Positions 1 to 7,525 of a stretch of 33,778 nucleotides of DNA are shown in pieces. The translations under genes and the position numbers were made by a program. Numbering within the stretch: position 1 is the first letter of the stretch; every line of letters starts with the position of its first letter. Origin of the DNA: Candidatus Poseidoniaceae archaeon (GTDB lineage: Archaea; Thermoplasmatota; Poseidoniia; Poseidoniales; Poseidoniaceae); contig CALJHE010000033.1 of assembly GCA_938075675.1 (NCBI GenBank), positions 1 to 33,778 on the forward strand. The letters run 5' to 3'. The notes below the pieces were generated by a model. That model had not been told where the DNA came from and searched no databases. It worked only from the letters and a program-made list of their open reading frames with translations.

Positions 1-103
1 CCACCTGTGCTCTGTAGTTTCCTTACTTCATGTTCCCCAGGTCCGAACGCCATAGTATCATCACCGCCGTCTAAATTGACCTATATAGAATATACATGAT
101 TTT

Positions 104-114
104 GAATATATACT
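104..114 (+). promoter_or_regulatory. TATA box of the phosphate transporter gene
   Basis: The AT-rich element gaatatatact is centred about 26 bp upstream of the ATG at 135. An archaeal TATA box normally sits about 25 bp upstream of the transcription start, so the transcript should begin at or beside the start codon (leaderless). A second AT-rich stretch (ctatatagaatatac) lies at about 81-95 and could serve a divergent gene or another start site. Nothing else is evident in bases 1-134. Confidence 0.5.
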
Positions 115-134
115 GAATTGAGGTCAGTAGAACC

Positions 135-2297
135 ATGGAACCCATAACAATGGTCTTGATTGGATTAGCATTGGTTGTATGCGCCTACATGGCATGGAAC
201 ATCGGAGCGAATGACGTAGCAAACGCAATGGGCACATCTGTTGGTTCACGAGCATTAACGCTCAAGCAAGCGGTAATCATAGCAGCAATCTTCGAATTTA
301 GCGGTGCTTTCTTCGCGGGAGATGCAGTCACTGATACAGTCCGGAAGGGTATTCTTTCGGTAGATTTCTCAGATCCAATGGTTGATGCGGCGTTCTCTCA
401 GGACATCGCCTTTGGCTTCATTGCCGCTATGATGGCTGCAGCGACTTGGCTTACTATTGCAACTCGATACGGTCTACCAGTATCCACAACTCACTCCATT
501 ATTGGAGGAATTATTGGTGTTGGTTTGATTCTTGAAGTCAAGCACGACACGTCTCTTATTGACTGGGAAGTTGTCCAGAAAGTCGTCATGTCTTGGGTTG
601 CAAGCCCACTGATGGGTGCTTTACTCGCCTTCTTTTCCTATTACATCATCAAGAAAACAATTCTTGACTCCGAGAATCCAGTTGACAGGTCACAATGGCT
701 GGCTCCGATTCTCGCTTTCCCGACCTTCTTCATTCTTGGACTCGCACTTCAATTTAAGGCGCTGAAAGGATTCTTCTCAAAAGCAGATTCAGAAAACTGG
801 AAAATCGGTTTTATCAATCTTGAAAACAAATACGATTGGCTACCCGTCAAAGAGAACGGAGTGTTCAACCCATTTGCAGAGAATGCCTGGTTCCCAGTTA
901 ATTCGCTTATTCTCGCAGCTGTAATCGGAGCAATAGCAAGTTTCGGATTGTATTTGGTTCTTCGTCGAATCGATATCAATGAAGAAAAGCGAGGATTCCG
1001 TGGTGTCGAGCGAATTTTCGTCTGGTTGCAGATTATTACCGCTGCTTACGTCGCTTTCGCACACGGTGCAAACGACCGCTCAAACGCTATCGGTCCTATG
1101 GCTGCTGTTTGGCAAGTCCTCAGCAGCGATGGTGGTCAACTGATGGAAAAAGCACCTATTCCTGTTTGGCTGATTCTCTTAGGGTCTGCTGGAATCGCAA
1201 TTGGTGTGATGACCTGGGGTTGGAGAGTTATGGAAACGATTGGTAAGAAAATCACTGACATCACACCAACCCGAGGCTTTGCTGCTGAATTCGGAGCAGC
1301 TACCACCATCCTCATCTTCTCTATGCCGTTCTTGGCAGTACCTGTCTCAACAACACACACGCTTGTCGGTGCTGTTGTAGGCGTAGGATTGGCCGGTGGT
1401 GCGAAGGCCGTTGACTTCCGAGTGTTCGGAAAGATTGCCGCCTCATGGGTTGCCAGCGTTCCTGCTGCCGCCTTTGGAGCAATCGTGCTGTTTGTCGCCT
1501 CTGGTGGAGATTCGCTGAACATGATCGTCTTGCTCCCTCTATCCTTCATCGCAGTTGGATTTGCTATCTGGAAGAGCAGTGGTGAAATCCATGTAGAAGA
1601 TGCCCTGTCTGATGCAGGTGCTAGCGGTGAAGGAGCAGGCCAGATAAACAGCGATACAACACCGTTTGAGTTGTTCCACGAACACGCCAAGGCTGTCGAG
1701 AAGACTGTTGAACACATGCTTGAAGCCGTAAACACCGCTTGCGACGGCGAGGATGCATCCGAAGCCATTGATGCGACAATTGCAGCTGAACTCGAGGCTG
1801 ATAACGTCAAGACTGAAGTTCGACGCTTAGCTGGTGAAGACATTCGATTTGGTGTCCATGTGAGTTACGATGACTTCCTCTACATGGTTACACGGCAAGA
1901 CCGAATCGCAGATTATGCTCAAAATGTGGCGGAGCAGTTAGCATTCAGACCACTGTTTGATGATAAGGAAGCAAAACAAAATCTCAAGGACATGGCGAAC
2001 GCAGTAGCAGAGACTGTCGCCAAGTACGAAGATGCTGTCGAAGCATTGCGCGAGTACACCATCAGTGGAGAGACCAAAGCAGCGAAGACCAAACTCGCTG
2101 AACTCATCCGAGAAGTGAACCTCAAGGAACACGAAGCGGATGTTGTCGAAGCCAATGCTGCAGGCTATGTCTTCACGAATGGAGACGATGAACCCCTGGC
2201 TGCTATGCACATGTACCGTGTCTTACAACGGCTTGACGATGTCGCTAACGCCTGCGAGAAGGCTGCTAATGCCTTCCTACCAATCCTCAAGCGCTGA
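135..2297 (+). CDS. PiT-family phosphate permease with fused C-terminal PhoU-like domain
   Basis: Inner-membrane inorganic phosphate transporter of the PiT/Pho4 family, which imports phosphate with a cation (H+ or Na+). The two inverted PiT repeats are visible: GANDVANA at residues 24-31 with PVSTTH at 115-120, then GANDRSNA at 311-318 with PVSTTH at 403-408, all set among hydrophobic helices up to about residue 478. After a Gly/Ser-rich linker (about 490-508), residues 510-720 form a charged, all-helical region resembling the PhoU/DUF47 fold. In many prokaryotes that domain is a separate gene beside PiT. The ATG at 135 fits the upstream TATA box; the next in-frame Met is residue 6. The following gene lies about 100 bp downstream on the same strand. 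The PiT call is firm; the PhoU-like assignment rests on helical pattern and context. Confidence 0.93.
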   Translation: MEPITMVLIGLALVVCAYMAWNIGANDVANAMGTSVGSRALTLKQAVIIAAIFEFSGAFFAGDAVTDTVRKGILSVDFSDPMVDAAFSQDIAFGFIAAMMAAATWLTIATRYGLPVSTTHSIIGGIIGVGLILEVKHDTSLIDWEVVQKVVMSWVASPLMGALLAFFSYYIIKKTILDSENPVDRSQWLAPILAFPTFFILGLALQFKALKGFFSKADSENWKIGFINLENKYDWLPVKENGVFNPFAENAWFPVNSLILAAVIGAIASFGLYLVLRRIDINEEKRGFRGVERIFVWLQIITAAYVAFAHGANDRSNAIGPMAAVWQVLSSDGGQLMEKAPIPVWLILLGSAGIAIGVMTWGWRVMETIGKKITDITPTRGFAAEFGAATTILIFSMPFLAVPVSTTHTLVGAVVGVGLAGGAKAVDFRVFGKIAASWVASVPAAAFGAIVLFVASGGDSLNMIVLLPLSFIAVGFAIWKSSGEIHVEDALSDAGASGEGAGQINSDTTPFELFHEHAKAVEKTVEHMLEAVNTACDGEDASEAIDATIAAELEADNVKTEVRRLAGEDIRFGVHVSYDDFLYMVTRQDRIADYAQNVAEQLAFRPLFDDKEAKQNLKDMANAVAETVAKYEDAVEALREYTISGETKAAKTKLAELIREVNLKEHEADVVEANAAGYVFTNGDDEPLAAMHMYRVLQRLDDVANACEKAANAFLPILKR

Positions 2298-2396
2298 GCG
2301 AGGCATTGATAGCGAAGAAGTTCGACGACCGCTTATCAGAGCCCCTTCCCGACCGTGCCCAGCACAACAGTGGAAATCGGACTAGGAGTGAGCCTC

Positions 2397-3407
2397 ATGG
2401 CTGGAATGGACCTCGCGTTAAAAGCAAAACTGCAGAAGCAACGTTACCATATCGTTGGTGAACACGGCGGCGTCAAAACATGCCACTGGACCAAAGAATC
2501 TCTTCTCCGTGACCGCCAGTGCTACAAGGGGAAATTCTACGGTGTTAAAAGTCACAATTGCATGCAAATGTCACCGGTTGTCGACCAGTGCAATCTTGCC
2601 TGCACATACTGCTGGCGTGAACCGCATATGGACACATTGGAACTCACCGACCAAGATCCCCTCGACCTGCTGTACGAGTCCGTTCGCGCCCAGCGCAGAC
2701 TGTTGTCTGGGTTCGGAGGAAATCCAAAAGTGCCTCGGGAAAAGTGGCTGGATGCTCAAAATCCTAAGCATGTTGCCATCTCACTGAACGGTGAACCAAC
2801 CCTTTACACCCGCCTTTCTGAATACATGGATTTGTGCCACAAGCACGGCATGACAACCATGCTTGTAACCAACGGCACACTTCCAAAGGTTATCGAAAAA
2901 TTGGATACCTTGCCGACACAGCTCTATGTTTCCGTTGATGCTCCAAACAAGAAGGTCTTCGATGAAGTCTGTAAGCCAAAATGGAACGACAATGCGTGGG
3001 ACAAGTTCTCGGAAACACTGGATTTGTTGCCGTCTCTTGATACTCGAATTGTATGCAGGCACACGCTGATGAAAGGAATCAATATGTCCGATGAACACAT
3101 CAAGCAATTTGCTGCCCTTGACATGCGAGCAGACCCCGATTATATCGAAAACAAAGGTTATGTTTTCGTTGGACACAGCCGAGAAAATCTCGGTGTAGAG
3201 AACATGCCAAGCCATGAAGACATCATGGATTTCTCTGCCAAAATTGCACCTTTGACAGGTCGTAAGATTTTATCTGATTCACGTCCAAGTCGTGTGGCGC
3301 TGGTCGGGCAAGAAATCTCACCAATTCCAATTCCTGAACCGACCATGTTCTTCCCTGATGATTTAGGAATCGCACCGTCTGTCAAGCACCTACAGATGGC
3401 GAACTGA
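2397..3407 (+). CDS. taw1: tRNA 4-demethylwyosine synthase (archaeal TYW1)
   Basis: Radical SAM enzyme that condenses N1-methylguanosine-37 of tRNA-Phe with pyruvate to form the tricyclic 4-demethylwyosine. The SAM-cluster motif CxxxCxxC is C65, C69, C72 (CNLACTYCW). The second-cluster cysteines C29, C42 and C55 keep the 13-residue spacing known for archaeal TYW1 (C26/C39/C52 in the Methanocaldococcus enzyme). The N-terminal LQKQRYHIVG and KTCHW are family hallmarks. I chose ATG 2397 (336 aa) over an in-frame GTG at 2355: the family starts just before the KQRY segment, and an AGGAG lies about 9 nt upstream of 2397. The flavodoxin domain of eukaryotic TYW1 is absent, as expected in archaea. 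It converges on the next gene with a 73 bp gap. Confidence 0.95.
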   Translation: MAGMDLALKAKLQKQRYHIVGEHGGVKTCHWTKESLLRDRQCYKGKFYGVKSHNCMQMSPVVDQCNLACTYCWREPHMDTLELTDQDPLDLLYESVRAQRRLLSGFGGNPKVPREKWLDAQNPKHVAISLNGEPTLYTRLSEYMDLCHKHGMTTMLVTNGTLPKVIEKLDTLPTQLYVSVDAPNKKVFDEVCKPKWNDNAWDKFSETLDLLPSLDTRIVCRHTLMKGINMSDEHIKQFAALDMRADPDYIENKGYVFVGHSRENLGVENMPSHEDIMDFSAKIAPLTGRKILSDSRPSRVALVGQEISPIPIPEPTMFFPDDLGIAPSVKHLQMAN

Positions 3408-3480
3408 GCAGTGCTCGAATTGGCACTCAACAGTTGCGCAATGAGGCAATGAGGTCTTTTCAAATCCTTGACCAAACGGG

Positions 3481-4161
3481 TCACTCAGCACTTGAAGGAA
3501 GAGGTGTACCAAGAATCAACAGGTTGAGTGCTGCTGAAATTGCATCGGATTCATCTCTCGTTGGAGAACCAATATCGGTCGCGCACAGGCACAACTCTTG
3601 ATTTTTCTTCGATTCCGGGTCATCAGGGTTGTACACCAGTATACTTGTCACATGACTCACGGATATTTGGGTACTGCCATCTTCGTCAGTACTTTCTGAG
3701 ATGCGTTTGTGGCTGAGGATTTTGACAACATCTGAGAGAGGAATATGCTTGAAGGCCTCTGGAATCCCTTTGTCACTTTTCTCATGACGCAACTCAAGAT
3801 GAGTTTGATGGATGAAAAGCCATTTATCGCCTCGCAAATGTCGACTAAGTACAAAGATACCCACGCTGCAAAAGGCGAGTGGCACCAAGATCATTAAAAT
3901 CAATACAGGTCCATCCAAAGGTTCTTGAGATGCTATGAAGAAAGGTACAAGAATTCCAACTGCAATGAAGATGATTCCTCCTAAGAGTGGCGGTGCTCTT
4001 TCAGCAACCATGCCGACTGAATCATCCGGCATAGTCATACGCGGGTTGGCATAAGTTGAACGTTCTAGGGTCTTGAAACGTTGTCTTAACGTTCCGATGT
4101 CTTCTTTGGTACCAGTATCCCAGACGCTTACTCCACTCATAAGATGAAAATATACCGACAT
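3481..4161 (-). CDS. Two-helix membrane protein of unknown function
   Basis: I do not recognise the family. The 226-residue protein has a short polar N-terminus and two adjacent hydrophobic helices (about residues 55-76 and 84-105). A soluble region with alternating beta-like segments follows, which could be a small PH-like or bPH domain of the kind found in prokaryotic membrane proteins; that is a guess from layout only. It is the last gene of a three-gene minus-strand run (gmd, GST-like, this one), starting 20 bp after the GST-like stop. A second in-frame ATG at 4140 (MSGVSVWD) is an equally possible start, and neither has a clear ribosome binding site. Confidence 0.7.
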   Translation of the reverse strand: MSVYFHLMSGVSVWDTGTKEDIGTLRQRFKTLERSTYANPRMTMPDDSVGMVAERAPPLLGGIIFIAVGILVPFFIASQEPLDGPVLILMILVPLAFCSVGIFVLSRHLRGDKWLFIHQTHLELRHEKSDKGIPEAFKHIPLSDVVKILSHKRISESTDEDGSTQISVSHVTSILVYNPDDPESKKNQELCLCATDIGSPTRDESDAISAALNLLILGTPLPSSAE

Positions 4162-4181
4162 ATGGTATGAAGGTGATGCCG

Positions 4182-4784
4182 TTATTGGATGAAGACAACT
4201 GGCTCATTGCCCTCTTCCCATTGTTGGAATTTCTTCATACATGCAGCGAATGCCTCGCTTCCAAGGTTTTCTGAGAGCCACGAATGTAGATTGTTCCAGG
4301 GCTGAACATCAAACCACTCCCGGTCGTGATTCGCAAATTGACGAACAAAAGGAAACAATGCATCGCTGAGCGGTTCGCTCATCGAGAGCGTCTCACCAAG
4401 ACGAGCATCCAAATCCGAAAGGTAAGACGAGGCAGCAGTTCGCTGTTCGATTTCATCTACATCTTCATATCGATTCGGATATTTGTAGCGATCTAAATGG
4501 AATTTAAACTCCTCATCGTTACGTGAAATCCAATGCTGCTCCTCATCAGAAAGCGTCCAATCAAGTACATGTTGCATAATCTCAAGGCTTTCCTCAATGA
4601 CCGTTCCATTCTCCAAAACGAGTATAGGAACCGTGCCCTTAGGCGAGACTTTCATCATGTGAGCCGGCCTATCCCTCAAAACGACTTCACGAAGTTCAAC
4701 CTGGTATTCCTTTCGAACGATGGACATACGAGCACGCATGGCGTAAGGGCATCTTCGGAACGAATAGAGAAGAGGATATGCCAT
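4182..4784 (-). CDS. Glutathione S-transferase-like protein (thioredoxin-fold N-domain)
   Basis: This 200-residue protein has the GST two-domain layout. The N-terminal thioredoxin-like half carries RCPYAMRAR (C12), the cis-proline motif KGTVPIL (P53) and the ligand-binding ESL (65-67). The C-terminal half is helical. Family members transfer glutathione or act as thiol oxidoreductases; the CPYA motif is closer to omega-type or stringent-starvation (SspA-like) members. Glutathione is absent from most archaea, so the thiol substrate is unknown. Start chosen at 4784 because an AAGGAGG (4792-4798) sits exactly 7 nt upstream. The longer reading from 4832 would overlap the gmd stop. It lies 16 bp after gmd, so they are probably co-transcribed. 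Confidence 0.85.
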   Translation of the reverse strand: MAYPLLYSFRRCPYAMRARMSIVRKEYQVELREVVLRDRPAHMMKVSPKGTVPILVLENGTVIEESLEIMQHVLDWTLSDEEQHWISRNDEEFKFHLDRYKYPNRYEDVDEIEQRTAASSYLSDLDARLGETLSMSEPLSDALFPFVRQFANHDREWFDVQPWNNLHSWLSENLGSEAFAACMKKFQQWEEGNEPVVFIQ

Positions 4785-4800
4785 CTTATGGCCTCCTTCA

Positions 4801-5865
4801 TCACTCAGGTGGAATCGGTGGAGCGTAACCACCGTTCACGGCTTCTTGGACAAGACTCATGTCCGAATCGACCATCATTTGGACCAAATCCTCAAACGAA
4901 GTACCTGGCACCCAACCGAGTTCTTTCTCTGCAAGAGCAGGGTCTCCAATCAGCAAGTCGACTTCTGCTGGTCGGAAGAACTTGGGGTTCGTGCGAACCC
5001 GAACGTTACCGTTTTGATCGGTTGCAATGGTGTCAACGCCTTCACCGGACCAGACAAGGTCCATACCAACGTGAGAGAAAGCGAGTGTAATCATGTCACG
5101 AACGCTGTGTGTTCGACCGGTGGCAACGACATAGTCGCCTGGAGTTTCTTGTTGCAACATTCGCCATTGCATCTCAACATAGTCCCCTGCAAATCCCCAA
5201 TCGCGCTTTGCATCGACGTTTCCAATCCATAGGCACTCATCAAATCCTTGAGAGATTCGAGCAGCCGTCATTGTCACCTTACGTGTAACAAATTCAAGTC
5301 CACGTCGAGGGCTTTCGTGGTTGAAAAGAATGCCAGTGCAAGCAAACATGTCGTAGGATTCTCGATAATTACGAGTAATTTCGAAAGCGAACACCTTCGC
5401 ACAACCATAGGGCGAACGTGGGTGAAATGGAGTCGCTTCGGTTTGAGGAACGTCACGAACTTTGCCGTATTGTTCGGATGAACCAGCTTGGTAGAATCGG
5501 CACTCAGGAGCGTTCTTGCGAATTGCTTCAAGGCATCGCAGAGCCCCGAGACCGGTAATGTCTGCTGTCATCATTGGCGAACGCCATGATTCAGGAACAA
5601 AGGACATTGCTCCGAGATTGTAGAACTCATCAGGCTGAGCACGAGAAACAGCGTTGTCAATGGAATTTTGATCAGCGAGGTCACCGTTGAGAAGGTGGAA
5701 GTTCTCGTTCTCCATCAAGTGGTTGATGAGGCTGCGGCCGGAGGTCGGTTGAGAGACCCTGCGAACCAATCCATAAACCGTATACCCCTTGTCAAGGAGT
5801 AACTCAGCAAGATAGGAACCGTCTTGGCCCGTTACACCGGTAATCATTGCTGTCTTGCCGTTCAT
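4801..5865 (-). CDS. gmd: GDP-mannose 4,6-dehydratase
   Basis: Short-chain dehydrogenase (extended SDR) that converts GDP-D-mannose to GDP-4-keto-6-deoxy-D-mannose, the precursor of GDP-fucose, GDP-rhamnose and related 6-deoxy sugars for surface glycans. The Rossmann motif TGVTGQDGSYL is at residues 9-19 (G10, G13, G16). The substrate signature AGSSEQYG is at 127-134 and the catalytic YxxxK is Y153/K157. The length of 354 aa is usual for the family. It heads a minus-strand run with the GST-like gene and a membrane protein, and its upstream region is shared with the divergent ThiF operon. No epimerase/reductase partner lies beside it, so the final sugar cannot be told; two glycosyltransferase genes lie 4-9 kb away. 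Confidence 0.95.
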   Translation of the reverse strand: MNGKTAMITGVTGQDGSYLAELLLDKGYTVYGLVRRVSQPTSGRSLINHLMENENFHLLNGDLADQNSIDNAVSRAQPDEFYNLGAMSFVPESWRSPMMTADITGLGALRCLEAIRKNAPECRFYQAGSSEQYGKVRDVPQTEATPFHPRSPYGCAKVFAFEITRNYRESYDMFACTGILFNHESPRRGLEFVTRKVTMTAARISQGFDECLWIGNVDAKRDWGFAGDYVEMQWRMLQQETPGDYVVATGRTHSVRDMITLAFSHVGMDLVWSGEGVDTIATDQNGNVRVRTNPKFFRPAEVDLLIGDPALAEKELGWVPGTSFEDLVQMMVDSDMSLVQEAVNGGYAPPIPPE

Positions 5866-6087
5866 GTATCTCCGTTAGCGCCTCCCTTTTTCAATCGTCG
5901 CGTAAAATTGCGTGTAAAAAGGAACATGGCTTTCAGATGTCGGCGTATTAGAAAAAGACTGGATGGCATAGAGGGCCATGGCAATGAAGAGCGATGTGGA
6001 ATGCTTCAATGTCGATGTGCAGATTGATGTATTGCAGCGCATATTCTCCTGATGAGAGTATATATTCAGTAGAATACTTGATTCTAC
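5866..6087. promoter_or_regulatory. Divergent intergenic region between gmd and the ThiF operon
   Basis: This 222 bp stretch must hold promoters for both directions. On the plus side there is a clear TATA box at 6058-6067. On the minus side no single TATA element stands out; a CGGAGA lies close upstream of the gmd ATG and may act as a weak ribosome binding site. Short open frames here have no recognisable protein character. Confidence 0.45.
6058..6067 (+). promoter_or_regulatory. TATA box of the ThiF-JAMM operon
   Basis: The sequence gtatatattc is centred about 26 bp upstream of the ATG at 6088. That places the expected transcription start on or next to the start codon, implying a leaderless mRNA for the first gene. 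Confidence 0.55.
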
Positions 6088-6741
6088 ATGGAAGAAGACT
6101 TGCCGCAAAAATCGCTGCTGATAATTGGTGCCGGAGGCATCGGAACAACCGTTGTAGACCTGCTTGTTCCCGCACTTGAACGAATACAACTCGGCGCCAA
6201 AATCACTTTGATGGATGGCGATACCGTTGAAGCCTCAAACCTCGGCCATCAAAACTACAGTGCAGCCGATATCGGAGCATTCAAAGTGGATGCTCTGGCG
6301 AACAAATGGTCCAAAGCTAATGGCTTACAAGTTCGCTCTGTTGCAGAAAACCTGAGAGATTTGGAACAACTTGATGGATATGATTTGGTTGTGGTCTGTG
6401 TCGACAGACCTGAACCACGACGCCTCGTTCACGCCCTTGATGTGCCGTGGATTGACTTGCGTTGCTCTGGTGATGGCTGGATGGTATTCACTTCTGACTC
6501 CGATCCAAACTTAGTGGCTCAAATGACACCCGACCATGAACCGATGAGTTGCCAAGTTGAGGGAGCGCTCGACGCAGGAAACCTCGAATTTGGATTTTCC
6601 ATCGCCGGGACATTCGGCGCTCAGTGGATTCTGCAACAATTGAGAGAAAGACGTGCGCCGTTGCAATCGATTGGAAGCCTCACATACGGGAGTTTCGAAT
6701 TCCCGAAGGTCAGCAGTCCGGTAATGGAGGTGAAGCCGTGA
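6088..6741 (+). CDS. ThiF/E1-like adenylyltransferase family protein
   Basis: E1-superfamily Rossmann protein, the fold that adenylates the C-terminus of ubiquitin-like and sulfur-carrier proteins (ThiF, MoeB, UbaA, E1). The nucleotide loop GAGGIG is at residues 14-19. The acidic strand end and signature DGDTVEASNL are at 43-52, ADIGAFKVDAL follows with K66, and VCVD ends at D105. The position normally held by the Arg of the NLxRQ motif is His54 (NLGHQ). Cys154 (MSCQVEG) is a candidate thiol; no CxxC zinc pairs are present. At 217 aa it is a minimal E1-like core. It overlaps the JAMM gene by 4 bp, so it probably works with it. The target carrier protein is not in the window. Confidence 0.88.
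   Translation: MEEDLPQKSLLIIGAGGIGTTVVDLLVPALERIQLGAKITLMDGDTVEASNLGHQNYSAADIGAFKVDALANKWSKANGLQVRSVAENLRDLEQLDGYDLVVVCVDRPEPRRLVHALDVPWIDLRCSGDGWMVFTSDSDPNLVAQMTPDHEPMSCQVEGALDAGNLEFGFSIAGTFGAQWILQQLRERRAPLQSIGSLTYGSFEFPKVSSPVMEVKP
6726..6733 (+). promoter_or_regulatory. Ribosome binding site deciding the JAMM start
   Basis: GGAGGTGA is a near-perfect Shine-Dalgarno sequence. The six bases from the end of GGAGGT to the GTG at 6738 match the spacing seen at other internal genes here. It supports the GTG start over a longer in-frame reading from 6624. Confidence 0.7.
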
Positions 6742-7289
6742 TTTTCATTCCTGGACTTGAGCAACTCAATGTCGATGAAGATATGTGGTCTCATGTGACT
6801 GAAATGGCTCAACAACGGCAGGTGGATGACGAAGTCTTGCTCGATGTGCAACAGCGTGCAGCACAGAACGGTCGATGGGATGTCGTCTATGCCATATCCG
6901 TTCTCGCAGGCCTTGAGACATCGGTGCTTATCGATGCAGAGAATGTCATTTCGATCGATTGGGGCACCTCCGGTTTCGTCCAACTTTCACCACCGGTTGG
7001 ATGCGTTGCACCGTTCAAACTCTGGGTGCATACACACCCTGGATTCAGTGCGTATTGGTCCGGAACAGATACACGAAGCCTTTCCATCGGAGTGGGCATC
7101 GTTGCGAAAGCAATGGTTCTCGGTTCACCAGGAGTCAAGTGCGCTCACAACGCCACAATGCTTCCGTTGACTGAAGATACTGCAAGAATTGCAACCAACG
7201 GCCCACTGAGTGATTGGTCAGATGAAGAAATTATACCCTGGGGAGATTGGTATGAAAGCAACCTCAACACCGAAGAGGTGAGAGCATGA
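6738..7289 (+). CDS. JAMM/MPN+ metallopeptidase-like protein
   Basis: The 183-residue protein carries the zinc-binding JAMM signature HxHPx6SxxD: H98, H100, P101, S108, D111 (HTHPGFSAYWSGTD). A catalytic Glu is expected upstream; E60 or E68 are the candidates. JAMM proteins are isopeptidases or deconjugases that remove ubiquitin-like modifiers (HvJAMM1 in archaea, RPN11 in eukaryotes), or they process carrier proteins. The GTG start overlaps the ThiF stop (GTGA), and the ATG of the next gene overlaps this stop (ATGA), so the three genes are translationally coupled. Pairing with an E1-like gene suggests a conjugation/deconjugation or carrier-maturation role. No ubiquitin-like or E2-like gene is adjacent. 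Confidence 0.85.
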   Translation: MIFIPGLEQLNVDEDMWSHVTEMAQQRQVDDEVLLDVQQRAAQNGRWDVVYAISVLAGLETSVLIDAENVISIDWGTSGFVQLSPPVGCVAPFKLWVHTHPGFSAYWSGTDTRSLSIGVGIVAKAMVLGSPGVKCAHNATMLPLTEDTARIATNGPLSDWSDEEIIPWGDWYESNLNTEEVRA

Positions 7290-7525
7290 GTGGAATCCGA
7301 AAACCAAAGGACGACGCAGAGAAAATCAAAGCGCGTATTGCGATTGCCCAAGGAAAAGGGACTTCACTGGAAGACTTCATCGAAAACATCACTGGTGTTA
7401 AACCAGAAGATGAATTCGTTCAAGCAGTCAAGAATCGAATCGAACTTGCTCACGAGCAGGAAGAAACACTGGACATCATAGCGCTCATCAAACAAATGGA
7501 AGAACTCCAGAACCAATGGGCTTAA
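7286..7525 (+). CDS. Small charged helical protein coupled to ThiF/JAMM
   Basis: A 79-residue protein of unrecognised family, rich in Glu, Lys, Gln and Ile. It reads as mostly helical with a possible coiled-coil C-terminus (about 50-78). It does not look like a ubiquitin-fold protein: no beta-rich pattern, and the C-terminus is NQWA rather than Gly-Gly. The ATG overlaps the JAMM stop by 4 bp, with GAGGTGAG just upstream. The coupling argues that it is real and stoichiometric with the JAMM protein, perhaps as a partner, adaptor or substrate; that role is inference. Its TAA directly abuts the stop of the convergent HADH-ECH gene. Confidence 0.8.
   Translation: MSGIRKPKDDAEKIKARIAIAQGKGTSLEDFIENITGVKPEDEFVQAVKNRIELAHEQEETLDIIALIKQMEELQNQWA

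Noticed and set aside
1136-1843. Minus-strand 235-codon frame within the phosphate transporter gene.
   Set aside because: Low-complexity Ser/Ala/Thr composition typical of an antisense shadow; the plus strand has both PiT signatures.
7286-7525. Ubiquitin-like modifier for the ThiF/JAMM pair.
   Set aside because: The sequence reads as helical and ends in NQWA, with no Gly-Gly or beta-grasp pattern.
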